Source: Fibrobacter sp.
Lineage (GTDB): Bacteria; Fibrobacterota; Fibrobacteria; Fibrobacterales; Fibrobacteraceae
Length of the DNA: 64,000 nucleotides
Assembly: GCA_024398815.1 (NCBI GenBank)
Contig: JAKSIL010000011.1
Coordinates: 27,838-91,837, forward strand
Direction of reading: 5' to 3'
Positions 28,101 through 37,937 of the stretch are shown here, piece after piece. The notes under the pieces were generated by a model. That model had not been told where the DNA came from. It saw only the letters and a program-made list of their open reading frames with translations, and made no database searches. Numbering within the stretch: position 1 is the first letter of the stretch; the number at the start of each line of letters is the position of its first letter. Position numbers and translations under genes: made by a program.

Positions 28101-29654
28101 GCGCCGACTGGTGTCACTTGCAATGTTGACAATTCAGGGTCGCTTACTGCAAATATCACCAATCCGGACAATGTGACATACAGTTATGCATTTGCCGTAC
28201 ATGATGGCATCGGCAACAGTTTGTCGACACCGCAGACAGGTACGTCGAATGCGACTTCGTTGACATTTACCGAGGCCCCGCCCAATGCCGCTGGCACGTA
28301 TAAGTATGTACTCAGCATACAGTATAACGGCAGCAAGCAGGAATGCGCTCCCGCTTATACCGTCAGCAATCCGATATCGGCAACTTGCCCGTCTTCGACA
28401 ATAGAAGTGGACGAAGGTTCAAGTGTGCCGGCTAGTGTGACGACGGCTGGTTGCGAGTCTGGATGTACGTACAAAGTTTTGACATCGGGTGGACTTGAAA
28501 AAACGAGCGGTTCGATTAGCAACAATCAGGCTTCGTTCTCCTTTAGTGATGTGAATGCTTCGGGCGAAAATACCTACACCTTCAAGGCGACAAGAACCAG
28601 TGACAGCAAGACTGCGGAATGCCCGATAAAAGTAGATTTTATATCTACAACGGGAGATTGCCATTGCACTTGTTCCAGTGGATGCAGTCATGTGATTACC
28701 TCTGGATGGAATTCGGGCAATACAAGCGGTTGCTACTTTACAAAGACGGGTGATTTTGTTGGCCCCTATGCGGGTTCCAAGGTGAGCATTAACGGAAGGG
28801 ATTTTGTGGATACTCATGTTGGCTGGAGTGATGTTGCAAACGTTCCTAAAGTGGATGGAGGTTGGTATATCCAGTTTAAGGATTTCCGTTCGGGCGCCAA
28901 TGCTGATTTTGATGGTGGAACTCCGAATTGTGCCGGAGGCTCCGATCCTACGCCGGAAAGCAGCGCTAGTGTCGCAAGTTCGAGTGCCGCGGCCGGCTGT
29001 CATTGCTCGGATTACTGCTCTACTGGGTGCGGTAGCTTGCAGACTAATGGCGGCAATGGCGGTGGTGGCTCCGTAAGCAATGCGTTCTGCTTGTTCACGA
29101 CGAAGGTCCTTACCATTAATGAAAACAATGATAAGTACCCGATATACGTTAATGGAATTAGAACATACTATTGCGATGGCGAATCGTCTTGTGCCACCAG
29201 CATTAGAAACCATAACGTGCCTAAAGTGGATGGAGGCTACTATATCCAAGTTCCCCAGGCTGGTGAATGGATTAAGGTTACCGGAACTTCCGGCACGCAA
29301 CCTGATTGCTCTGCTGGAATTGGTGGCGGTTCCGATGAATCTAGCTCCAATTCGGGTTCTGGTTCTGCTTCCGGTACTGGAGGGAATGCACAAAAGATTG
29401 ATAATTGGAGTAATGGAGTAACTCTTAATCCGGGTGTTTATGATGTTTCCCAGTGCAACAATTCCGGTTCTGGTGCGCGTCAGATGCAAATTTATTCGAC
29501 CGTTTCGAACTGCTGGAGCCTTGTGTCGACAGCTTCTGGTACGGGATATTGGAACAATAGAAGCGGAAATTGCGATGGTCAAGCAACCGTTACGTTCCCG
29601 ACTCGTGTGACGGTTCCTGAAGGCACTACTGTGAATTTGAGAGGCTGCTGGTAG
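22149..29654 (+). CDS. Giant PilX/GspK-like minor pilin, putative pilus-tip adhesin
   Basis: 2501 residues from ATG 22149, preceded by GAGGAGG. The N-terminus NKKG-VSIVAVLLFMMVATIAG is a prepilin leader but lacks Glu +5, as in GspK and PilX. Then come beta-helix-like repeats (~150-330), a Gly/Asn-rich linker (~780-815), Ig-like and jelly-roll-like regions (~820-1560), several Cys-flanked repeats, and two related Ser/Cys/Gly modules with VPKVDGGWYIQ and VPKVDGGYYIQ (~2170-2390). Many Cys suggest disulphides outside the cytoplasm. A tip-exposed adhesin is inferred from gene order and the missing Glu. Confidence 0.82.
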   Translation: MFLNKKGVSIVAVLLFMMVATIAGTAAFKWLTSEGRSSASRMAQQSAYSAAMAGIDNARAWMTNNGHDVGGLVRQYFEGGKNPILLDNVLSQGDVGRNYHVWLTGVDASSARYKMKILSKGWKAQDSTSSYRAVAILEVSGLYRVALPVQQARVRALPFNYTYFGGTMKNHGTANLTSVLINGNWEGNPNHVGENFIVTGNAQLSGNDIDIGGTACIGGNLNVDNGMDVTDIYVYGETKNFGMKTRGVSNNAFFDGPVTQGNKGGVRIGGNLTSTNIINTHQGAGSYYFTVEGNMCLEDTAQVRIGAAQTNGAATGNAQFAVPFTVKGDVWIPIHNSFFNVSSKNNSTLEDFSSVYNMILLGDNSNSKLYIADGHPYADYKNMRDAKSFIETNGMNKTNTTGEKWTGEKYSPYVYVPQKDDMYYFYYVEPGITDVDFVKTADNLARYYVGGQPIRNNMRNETNEYHYGSGVPYKKSPYCKLGNEQRPECHVAPWFQSKGTLSNNMSESNKPECAKAVKDVCDATWEKRPGCDGSKFFVPDMIKTAYDVFKDYANKGCAANITKWGGNVARQLNDCYSKMLESEDSRKNNLYNGYLVVNITSFEDSGDETYLNGRFIVIISGSPTTMKLPPTLDEEEQKGYVFMYVKERMLQNAQIMPAKDQAGVNYNYFIYTLSNLGGGAENPNYDPVRCQAECWVPAWNSYDYNCQQKYCRKSTGDQKVMFNNATLHGSFYAVAEKCAKIPDLMLKSSVSNEEMVADMTDNLIICPIDQQHCGGIRDPGDGNNGGNNGGNGGNGGNAGGAGGAGGNAGGNNGGFDSYYVAMATQLDVSLVSQYEAEERQPQVYDEVTPSYVVLPRIIYITQDPDGTLSDYFSVVNVNGGNVEKEMQNVTCEGNIATTGELRLNNGDFIPEDHYKCEYTPSEGDYGTVPFYLVVNGLKDATADVSFVEDDVEVESGTTKKVSVSLSPVNSGNEAMFDVSVSQPPSGWTITPAANVEVRGGGAGGKTFYKVIAPISQDGTVKDLFTVTLSSDAVAGNLYFQLSSPYSACLPVDPKYARLYKVGDATVVRSDLKTYCNLYKEVCEEKGYDTKKNIPDCNDGGLLSTSVEWVRAQGDECHEQALNESWKCKTSALIKLSSDNTGVPAYCEVIIPTENNSVDNPTSDQTYTLYASVKKKKFPVKVDLDGAQDPKTAVVVKFISGERAGETEKCTAEDAKKDLCVYQVYAGDRLELSHEDKGDDENLFSYWTCSGTNCPDENTYYANISVWSYPIITGDNKIIANFNKHDEHCFYEDFDGMTAFCGPGQTHCIDTCRTVLSKGEICAANDGAQGGAADWLMAFNNAKKGDAHLKPPKFSEEGGIYTENTNNANNQNGTQSVIFSSRDAGPYGEMTAMFNTTILKKANGNDFLNTGLVFRGKIDGSNSEFLILNVFGVGSESSAPLYARVCKVVGHSINNYNSGDCQNTRIFGLTVSPTDMVKISFTLSETDIMSLTAQVGSSKAYATFDLSRYNTNDEFHRHVGFDLSDKALSLYDIGWQSSSYTENCFDVPTVMCSFKANYIGGRVPLDEDVSPWVGVSSWFESNNCTKLYYYNGCDNSTSLEYCSGIMTTKNLELRDSIYHFTERGQHGGATKDAKIKMSCPGTQSSLELSNMLYSCGTFFVGNQDNCSEHVSILSDTKRSSGTTDMVIPVGDDPLHAKRKNFRGAELVIDVEFYTAGDIEVFMVSESGIGSRKESLPAMISESGRHSLNVDVLSNVNGFDPGSVKEIVIRNSGASFDVKYIATQCPYVLGIECGMPKFNQSSGKWEFSTQLSGVASATCDATSALGDKTGVKCSSYQNWSFGYEGKTTQELLDKMNSEGLEPVKFKVEASVNGNTAECEVTSNNIEPMKDIECSVAGESVTQGSGVPSFKFKIDSGTCPETGCPYTVTFGGVEVLNASARSGEEQTVSAPNNSSGNALSVGSYTYKVESYGKSCSRSVKVVKPEGQAPTGVTCNVDNSGSLTANITNPDNVTYSYAFAVHDGIGNSLSTPQTGTSNATSLTFTEAPPNAAGTYKYVLSIQYNGSKQECAPAYTVSNPISATCPSSTIEVDEGSSVPASVTTAGCESGCTYKVLTSGGLEKTSGSISNNQASFSFSDVNASGENTYTFKATRTSDSKTAECPIKVDFISTTGDCHCTCSSGCSHVITSGWNSGNTSGCYFTKTGDFVGPYAGSKVSINGRDFVDTHVGWSDVANVPKVDGGWYIQFKDFRSGANADFDGGTPNCAGGSDPTPESSASVASSSAAAGCHCSDYCSTGCGSLQTNGGNGGGGSVSNAFCLFTTKVLTINENNDKYPIYVNGIRTYYCDGESSCATSIRNHNVPKVDGGYYIQVPQAGEWIKVTGTSGTQPDCSAGIGGGSDESSSNSGSGSASGTGGNAQKIDNWSNGVTLNPGVYDVSQCNNSGSGARQMQIYSTVSNCWSLVSTASGTGYWNNRSGNCDGQATVTFPTRVTVPEGTTVNLRGCW

Positions 29655-31979
<2,325 letters not shown>

Positions 31980-31990
31980 GCTGCGCTTTG

Positions 31991-32077
31991 TGGATCCCGT
32001 TCGGGGGCTTTGCCCCCTCCAGGATGACTGCAAAAGACAACGTCACCCTGGAGCGCAGCAACGGGGTCCAGGATGAT
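31991..32077 (+). repeat. Composite dispersed palindromic repeat, intergenic copy
   Basis: Two half-elements. The first begins TGGATCCCGTTCGGGGGC, carries a perfect GGGGGC-TTT-GCCCCC hairpin and ends CCAGGATGAC. The second begins GTCACCCTGGAGCGCAG and ends GGTCCAGGATGA. The same two-part arrangement occurs inverted inside the Nudix gene at 37421, and single halves recur at 42386, 42431, 48345, 48825 and 49942. Confidence 0.8.
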
Positions 32078-32090
32078 GTAACCGACTGAA

Positions 32091-32167
32091 CCTCGAACTT
32101 CGCACCTCGAGCCTCATACCTCATACCTCATACCTAATAACTCATAACTCATAACTCATAACTCATA
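32091..32167 (+). repeat. Eleven 7-bp tandem repeats up to the trmO start
   Basis: Period of 7: CCTCGAA, CTTCGCA, CCTCGAG, CCTCATA x3, CCTAATA, ACTCATA x4. The array ends 6 bases before the trmO ATG and leaves no room for an SD. Confidence 0.9.
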
Positions 32168-32173
32168 ACTATA

Positions 32174-32950
32174 ATGTCTCCTATCGGTACGTTTTTCGGC
32201 GAAGCGAACTACAAATACGACGTCCCTCGTCAAGGGCGCCTGTTTGCAGGGCATCCGGGGCGTATCGAACTTGCGCATGGGCGGAACTTCGAGACGGCGC
32301 TTCGCGATTTGGAAGGCTTTGAACGCATCTGGGTGATTTTCCTGTTCCATGAAAACGAAGGCTGGCGCCCGACGACGCGTCCGCCTGTGCCTGCTCCGGG
32401 CAAGGAACGCATAGGCACGTTCGCAAGCCGCAGCCCTTACCGGCCGAATCCGATAGGTCTCAGCTGTGTGCGTCTTTTGCGAATCGAAGGCCTTACTTTG
32501 TATGTGGACGAAGCGGATTTGCTGAACGAAACTCCGATTCTCGACATCAAGCCGTACATTCCGATGGCCGACGCCTTCCCGGAAGCGAAAGCGGGCTGGG
32601 TCGATGAACAGATAAAAGAATCTTGGACTGTTGAAACAACACTTGCTTTTGAAGAACAGAATCAGTGGCTGCGCAAGAATTCGGAATTTGACCTTTTGAG
32701 TTTTGCACAAGTGCAACTTCGTCGAGGTCCTTTCGATGACAGCCGCTGTCGTGTTGCCGTAGATGAAAATTTCTGCACGGGAACGCTTGCCTATCGTACT
32801 TTCCGCATCGATTTTTCGTACAATTTGGAATATAGGCAAATTACGTTATTGGCTGTTCGAAGCGGCTATTCTGCTGAGGATTTGGCCGATTCCGATGATA
32901 AATATGGTGATAAATCACTACACACGGATTTTTTAGCCGCATTCTATTAG
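32174..32950 (+). CDS. trmO: tRNA t6A37 N6-methyltransferase TrmO (TsaA)
   Basis: 258 residues. The beta-barrel N-terminal domain has IGTFFGEANYKYDVPRQG, the LEGFERIWVIFLFHEN region and RIGTFASRSPYRPNPIGLSCVRL, the family signature for SAM and tRNA binding. TrmO adds a methyl group to threonylcarbamoyladenosine at position 37, following TsaD. The start is preceded only by the 7-bp repeat array, so expression may vary with copy number (inference). Confidence 0.92.
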   Translation: MSPIGTFFGEANYKYDVPRQGRLFAGHPGRIELAHGRNFETALRDLEGFERIWVIFLFHENEGWRPTTRPPVPAPGKERIGTFASRSPYRPNPIGLSCVRLLRIEGLTLYVDEADLLNETPILDIKPYIPMADAFPEAKAGWVDEQIKESWTVETTLAFEEQNQWLRKNSEFDLLSFAQVQLRRGPFDDSRCRVAVDENFCTGTLAYRTFRIDFSYNLEYRQITLLAVRSGYSAEDLADSDDKYGDKSLHTDFLAAFY

Positions 32951-33009
32951 AAATTTGAAAATTGAGTGTATATTATTCCATATACGGATAGCGAAAAGGT
33001 TGTACGAAT

Positions 33010-36000
33010 ATGGATATGTTGATGTTGAATAGCTATGCGGCGGTTTCGTTTGTAATCGTTGTGTTTACGCTTTGGGCGATTGCTCGTATTTGGAAATTGG
33101 GTGCGGCAGGAAAATGTTTGTCTGTTGCTGGCATTTGGGCTATTGTTAGCGTTGTCAGTTATTTTGTTCGTGTTATGAGCGGTAGCGTGTCTGTGTTTTC
33201 GTGGATGACCACGGTACACTTGATAAGCATTGATTTTGCGTTGTACTTTTTCGCGGCTTACATTCTTTATTATACGGAATTCAAGGAAGTAAAGAAAGTT
33301 GAAATTGCGAAGAAGATTTTCCAGGTAGTCATCGCCATCGATGTCGTGGCTCTTTTAATCAATCCGTTTTTTAATGTTGTTGTCGATTTCGTTTTCAGGG
33401 ACCCGGTGCCGCTCTATTCTAAAATCACGTATGGCAGCGAACATTTCTTGTATTTTATGCACATTTCGATTGCCTATGCGTTGATTGCGTCTGTTTTGGC
33501 TTTGGTGAGCGTGCGCATTCGCTTGACGCCGAAGGAATTTAGAAAGCAATACACCACGACATTGGTCGCTTTGTCGATAATATTGTTGGCAAATTTCTGT
33601 TCCGTATTCATCTATGGAAATCGCGGCTACCTGAACTATTCCGTGACCGCTTATTGTTTGATGTTCGATTTTATGTATCTGTTCGTGTACCGTTTGTCAA
33701 AGTACATTATGCTGGCGTATTACAAGGATAGCGTTTTTGAAAATGTGGACCAGGCCATAGTCTTGTTCGACTACAACGATAGATTGCTTATAAAGAATAC
33801 GAAGGCAATGAAACTGCTTTCGAATGTGAATTTTGAAAGAGGCTTGATGCGCCCGAAGTTCGAGGAACTGTGCAATGTTGCTCTTGGCTCGGAAACGGAT
33901 TTGGACACAGCGATGGTTCAGAACTTTGTCAGCACTCCGTTTGGAGAACTTCCGTGTCGTTGCGATTTTAGAAGAATGAAAAATACTGATGGTCAGCTTT
34001 TGGGCTATTTGTATGTATTTTCTGATATCGGCTTTGAAACGGATTCCCTTACGGGTTTCCATAATTGGAGTGGCTTTAAAAATTTTGCAGAAGAAAATCT
34101 GAATCGGTTCACGACTCCATTGACAGTTGTGGTTGCGGATATCAATAACTTGTCTACGATAAATAGCGTAAGCGGCCGTGATAAAGGGGACCAGATTCTC
34201 AAATCGTTTGCTGAGGTCTTGAAAAAGACATTTTCGGGAAATTCGTATTTTGTTCGCGGTGAAAATGCGGAATTGATTGTGATTTGCCTCGATATGAGTT
34301 TTGCATTGATTTCCGAAAAAATGGATTATGTTCAGGCGGACTTCAGTGGGCATTTCTTGTATGTCGTTCAGCAGACCGATGATGGCCGGACGGATATTTT
34401 GGCGGCTGTCGAAAATGCAGAAAAAACGTTACGGCAAAAGAAAATGCTCAACAGCAAATCAAAGCATTCCGAAATCTTGAATGCCATGAAAAAAATGCTG
34501 AGGGAATACAATAGCGACGCTGACGCTCAAGTGAAAAGGATGCAGTTGATTTGTCAGAAATTGGGTGAACGCGTTGGGCTTGTGGATAACCAGCCGAGTG
34601 AACTGCAACTTTTGTGTGTGCTCCATGATGTCGGTAACATTGGCATTCCTCGTGAAATACTCAATAAACCCGACAAGTTGACTCCGGAAGAGTGGAAAAA
34701 AGTCCAGACGCACCCGGCTAGGGGCTCGCAGATTGCGAAAAGTTCCAAGAACTTCGCGGCTGTGGCCGATGCCATTTTACACCATCACGAGCGCTGGGAT
34801 GGCAACGGGTACCCTGACGGATTGCGTTGCGAATCAATTCCGCTTTTGTCCCGTATTTTTGCCGTGGTGGATTCCTATGATGCCATGACGCATAAGCGCT
34901 CCTTTAGGCCAGCCATGTCAAAAGACGTTGCCATCGCAGAGCTTCGCGCGTGTGCCGGCACTCAGTTTGATTCGTCCATCGTCGCTGATTTTTTGGCCGT
35001 CTTGAAAAAGCTCGAAAATGACCCCGAATATGTTGAATTGGAAAAAAACGAAAAAGAAGGGAAGGTGGATTCCGGTGAATTTACTCTCAATGCGATGGCT
35101 TCGTCAAATGGAGGCCTTGGTGGAGAGAAACTCAGTGAACGCCATGTCCACTCCATTCGCTACAGCCGCTACATATTGGATGCGAAGAATAACGTGGTGT
35201 CTGTTGACAATATGTTCGAAGTGATGACCGGCTATTCTAGGGAACACATTCGCGAATATGGGCTTTCGCAAATGGACTTGATTCCGCAAGAGGACCAGAC
35301 GGAATATTTGTGCCTGTTGTCTGAAACCATCGCCAACAATCCGATTGCGTATTTCGAACACCGCATGAGATGCAAAAATGACACGAATATTTACGTGTTT
35401 TGCATTGGAAAACTTTTTTACGATTCCGCCGCTCGTGAAACGCGAACGGAAATCATCATTCACGATTGCTCAAATACCTATGCCATGAAAATGCTTGCCA
35501 TGGACGAAAAGGCCAAAGGCGAAAAACAGCGGCAGAGCTGGGAAAATATGTACCGCAAGGATGCGCTCACCGGGCTTTTGACAAGGTCTGCGTTCCAGAG
35601 TGATGTCGAAGAGAAATTGCTTGACGACAATGTCCGCGTGATGTTCCTGATGATTGACGTTGACGAGTTTAAACAATACAACGACACGTTCGGCCATAGG
35701 GCCGGCGACAATTTCCTGGTCCTGGTATCCCAGGCAATCCAGAGTGCGCTCCGTGGAAGCGATTTGGCGTGCCGTATGGGGGGCGATGAATTTGCTGCAG
35801 CACTGTTCTTTAAGCGAGAATGCCAAACTGAATTTATGTGTAAACGCGCCCAGCAGATATACGAAAAAGTGGCGTCGATGATAGTCAAAGAAAATGATAA
35901 AGGCTCCATTTCGATGGGAGCCGCAATAGCCGAAAACAAGGATGAGTCTTTTGTTCAGTTGTACGAATCTGCTGACAGGGCTTTGTACAATTCCAAGAAC

Positions 36001-36045
36001 GAAGGCCGTGGCCGATTAAGTATCGGAAATGCCGTCAACCAGTAA
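33010..36045 (+). CDS. Membrane GGDEF/HD-GYP/PAS/GGDEF cyclic-di-GMP protein
   Basis: 1011 residues. Residues 1-230 hold about seven hydrophobic helices (a 7TM sensor). A first GGDEF-like domain (~345-490) has DSLTGFHNW but RGENAE in place of GGDEF, so it is probably inactive. HD-GYP (~510-660) keeps LHDVGNIG and HHERWDGNGYPDGL. A PAS domain (~713-825) precedes a second GGDEF domain (~850-1005) with DALTGLLT and an intact MGGDEF. One protein therefore carries both synthesis and breakdown modules. The 3' end overlaps the opposite gene by 30 bases. Confidence 0.9.
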   Translation: MDMLMLNSYAAVSFVIVVFTLWAIARIWKLGAAGKCLSVAGIWAIVSVVSYFVRVMSGSVSVFSWMTTVHLISIDFALYFFAAYILYYTEFKEVKKVEIAKKIFQVVIAIDVVALLINPFFNVVVDFVFRDPVPLYSKITYGSEHFLYFMHISIAYALIASVLALVSVRIRLTPKEFRKQYTTTLVALSIILLANFCSVFIYGNRGYLNYSVTAYCLMFDFMYLFVYRLSKYIMLAYYKDSVFENVDQAIVLFDYNDRLLIKNTKAMKLLSNVNFERGLMRPKFEELCNVALGSETDLDTAMVQNFVSTPFGELPCRCDFRRMKNTDGQLLGYLYVFSDIGFETDSLTGFHNWSGFKNFAEENLNRFTTPLTVVVADINNLSTINSVSGRDKGDQILKSFAEVLKKTFSGNSYFVRGENAELIVICLDMSFALISEKMDYVQADFSGHFLYVVQQTDDGRTDILAAVENAEKTLRQKKMLNSKSKHSEILNAMKKMLREYNSDADAQVKRMQLICQKLGERVGLVDNQPSELQLLCVLHDVGNIGIPREILNKPDKLTPEEWKKVQTHPARGSQIAKSSKNFAAVADAILHHHERWDGNGYPDGLRCESIPLLSRIFAVVDSYDAMTHKRSFRPAMSKDVAIAELRACAGTQFDSSIVADFLAVLKKLENDPEYVELEKNEKEGKVDSGEFTLNAMASSNGGLGGEKLSERHVHSIRYSRYILDAKNNVVSVDNMFEVMTGYSREHIREYGLSQMDLIPQEDQTEYLCLLSETIANNPIAYFEHRMRCKNDTNIYVFCIGKLFYDSAARETRTEIIIHDCSNTYAMKMLAMDEKAKGEKQRQSWENMYRKDALTGLLTRSAFQSDVEEKLLDDNVRVMFLMIDVDEFKQYNDTFGHRAGDNFLVLVSQAIQSALRGSDLACRMGGDEFAAALFFKRECQTEFMCKRAQQIYEKVASMIVKENDKGSISMGAAIAENKDESFVQLYESADRALYNSKNEGRGRLSIGNAVNQ

Positions 36046-37161
36046 TTTCGTGATGGCTTCTTCGCTGCCCATTTTTGATTTGTCTGTAATATCTCGGCCG
36101 AATGTTTTGTGCCAGTCAAAGCTGGTGGGCACAAGCCAATCAAATGCGGGCCAGGGGCGGATGAATCCTGGCGGAAGCAATTTATAGAGCTTGCTGGAAT
36201 CGATGTGAAGGTCGCCTACGCGTGGGGGCATGGGCCCTGCATCCCTGCGTGGTGTTCCGTGGAGAAGTTCTGCGGGGTAGCCTCCGATGGCGTTTACGAG
36301 CTGGCCTGCGTTGTAGAGCGAAACGCGGCGCGGGCCACCGCAGTTGTAAATGCCGGCAGGGAATTCGTGTTCCAAAATGTATTGGACTACGCGGCACATG
36401 TCGCCGCCATAGACTGGATTCCTGAATTCGTCGGTGTAGAGTGTGGCCGGGCGACCTGGGCGGAATCGGTAACTGATCCAGTCTATGGCACCGGCGCATC
36501 CGCCCGGTGCGTAGTCCATCGGGAGAGGCACTCTGAGCATTACGGCGTCGGGCTTGATTCTTGAAATCTCGATTTCCGCTTCCAGCTGGTGTTTGCCGTA
36601 ATTGTGGATAGGGTCCTTGGGTGCGTCTTCCACGTAGGGGCGGAGATGTGCAGTTTCTTCGCTTCCGCTCCAGACCATGTCTGTGGAAATTCGTACGAAT
36701 GTGCAGTTGAAATCAGCGGCGAGTTGTGCGGCGTCGACGCCTTGAAGGCAGTTGAGGAGCCTGCTCCTGGGTGTGTCGCATTCGCAGGCCTTCAAAGCGC
36801 AGTTTCCGCTGGCGTCGATGACCGTCTTGAATTGGTGCTTTTCGAAAAGGGCGGTGAGGCCTGCGGTGTCTTCGGCGTCAATCGCGACGACGTCTTCTCC
36901 AAAAACGCAAGGGTGCTTGATGGGGCGAATGCCGATGAGCGGCGCCTGTGCGTCCGGGTGTCGTTTGGCTGGGTGAATGGTGCCGCTATTGCCGCTGTTG
37001 AAATCAGTCCCGCCAAAGAGTTTATTGAAGTGCCGGAAAAGCGCGTAACCCGGGACGCCGTTCAAACCGAGAACAAGGATGGGAGGTTGAAGTTCGCGGG
37101 GTTTTAAATCCTTGTAAGACAACATGGAAAGGTTGTTGCGAGTACAAGTGAGGTTGTCCAT
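36016..37161 (-). CDS. RmlD-like NAD(P)-dependent sugar-nucleotide reductase
   Basis: 381 residues. A Rossmann start (ILVLGLNGVPGYALFRHF, a variant of GxxGxxG), VRISTDMVWSG, the catalytic YGKHQ (YxxxK), EFRNPVYGGDMCRVV and GIYNCGGPRRVSLY match the dTDP-4-dehydrorhamnose reductase family. Fibrobacter cells carry complex surface glycans, but no other sugar genes adjoin it, so the substrate is open. ATG shares one base with the upstream Nudix stop (TAATG). Confidence 0.8.
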   Translation of the reverse strand: MDNLTCTRNNLSMLSYKDLKPRELQPPILVLGLNGVPGYALFRHFNKLFGGTDFNSGNSGTIHPAKRHPDAQAPLIGIRPIKHPCVFGEDVVAIDAEDTAGLTALFEKHQFKTVIDASGNCALKACECDTPRSRLLNCLQGVDAAQLAADFNCTFVRISTDMVWSGSEETAHLRPYVEDAPKDPIHNYGKHQLEAEIEISRIKPDAVMLRVPLPMDYAPGGCAGAIDWISYRFRPGRPATLYTDEFRNPVYGGDMCRVVQYILEHEFPAGIYNCGGPRRVSLYNAGQLVNAIGGYPAELLHGTPRRDAGPMPPRVGDLHIDSSKLYKLLPPGFIRPWPAFDWLVPTSFDWHKTFGRDITDKSKMGSEEAITKLLVDGISDT

Positions 37162-37814
37162 TATGGATCCTTCTTATCGCACTGCAGTTTCCACTTGTAG
37201 TAACCCGCGATTTGCAGCGGATGCGTGAACGAACCGTCCAGAATCTTGGCTTGCAATTCTTCGTCGGAAAGTTCGCTGGATTCGATTTCTTCGGTTTCGT
37301 CGAAGTTTGTTGTGCCTGCGCGAACGACGCTGTCGATGAATACAACATGGAACTTGCCGCGATGCCTGTCCGGATTCACCGGGAAAGAACCAATGAGGTT
37401 CGAGGCGCGAGGTCCGGGAGCGTCATCCTGGGCCCCGTCAGTCGCGTTGCTCCTTCCAGGGTGACTGTTTAAAATAGCGTCATCCTGGAGGGGGCAAAGC
37501 CCCCGAACGGGATCCATGCAATATCCACATTCTTCCTGGAGCTCACGAAGCGCAGCCTGTTCAGGCGTTTCACCTTTGTTGATAATGCCTGCCGGAAATT
37601 CCAGAGCAATTTTCCCCGTGCCGTGGCGGTACTGCTGTGTCGTTACCCACTTGCCTTCTTTTGTTCGTGCTAGAATCAATACCCAGTCCGGTTGCCAGAG
37701 GGTGTAGAAGTCGTCGATGACTTTCCCGTTCGGAAGTTCACACTTTTCCTTGGCCACCTTGAGCCAAGGCGCATTTACCAGGTATTCTGTCGAAAGAAGT
37801 TTCCAGGGTTTCAT
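37161..37814 (-). CDS. Nudix hydrolase carrying an in-frame repeat insertion
   Basis: 217 residues from ATG 37814 (MKPWKLLS). The Nudix box fits: G-x5-E-x7-REL-x-EE-x-GY, from GIINKGETPEQ to EECGY. The ADP-sugar pyrophosphatase-like core is present (PNGKVIDDFYTLWQPDWV, NPDRHRGKFHVVF). Immediately after the box, about 33 residues (CMDPVRG ... DGAQDD) come from the composite dispersed repeat at 37421-37516, which keeps the frame. The core then resumes at ASNLIGSFPVN. Activity may survive because the insert falls in a loop; not shown. Confidence 0.85.
   Translation of the reverse strand: MKPWKLLSTEYLVNAPWLKVAKEKCELPNGKVIDDFYTLWQPDWVLILARTKEGKWVTTQQYRHGTGKIALEFPAGIINKGETPEQAALRELQEECGYCMDPVRGLCPLQDDAILNSHPGRSNATDGAQDDAPGPRASNLIGSFPVNPDRHRGKFHVVFIDSVVRAGTTNFDETEEIESSELSDEELQAKILDGSFTHPLQIAGYYKWKLQCDKKDP
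37421..37516 (-). repeat. Composite dispersed repeat inside the Nudix gene
   Basis: Read on the minus strand it has the same two-half layout as 31991-32077: TGGATCCCGTTCGGGGGC...CCAGGATGAC, a 12-base spacer, then GTCACCCTGGAAGGAGCAA...GGGGCCCAGGATGA. It contributes about 32 in-frame codons without a stop. Confidence 0.88.
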
Positions 37815-37937
37815 GCGTGAAAATTTAGAATTTTGCAAAAGAATATTTCTGAAAATATGAAGAAAGTTTTCTTATGAAAATGGGTACCAAATAAGCAATA
37901 TTGCCCTATCTGGTACCCATTTATTTGTTCGGGAGTA

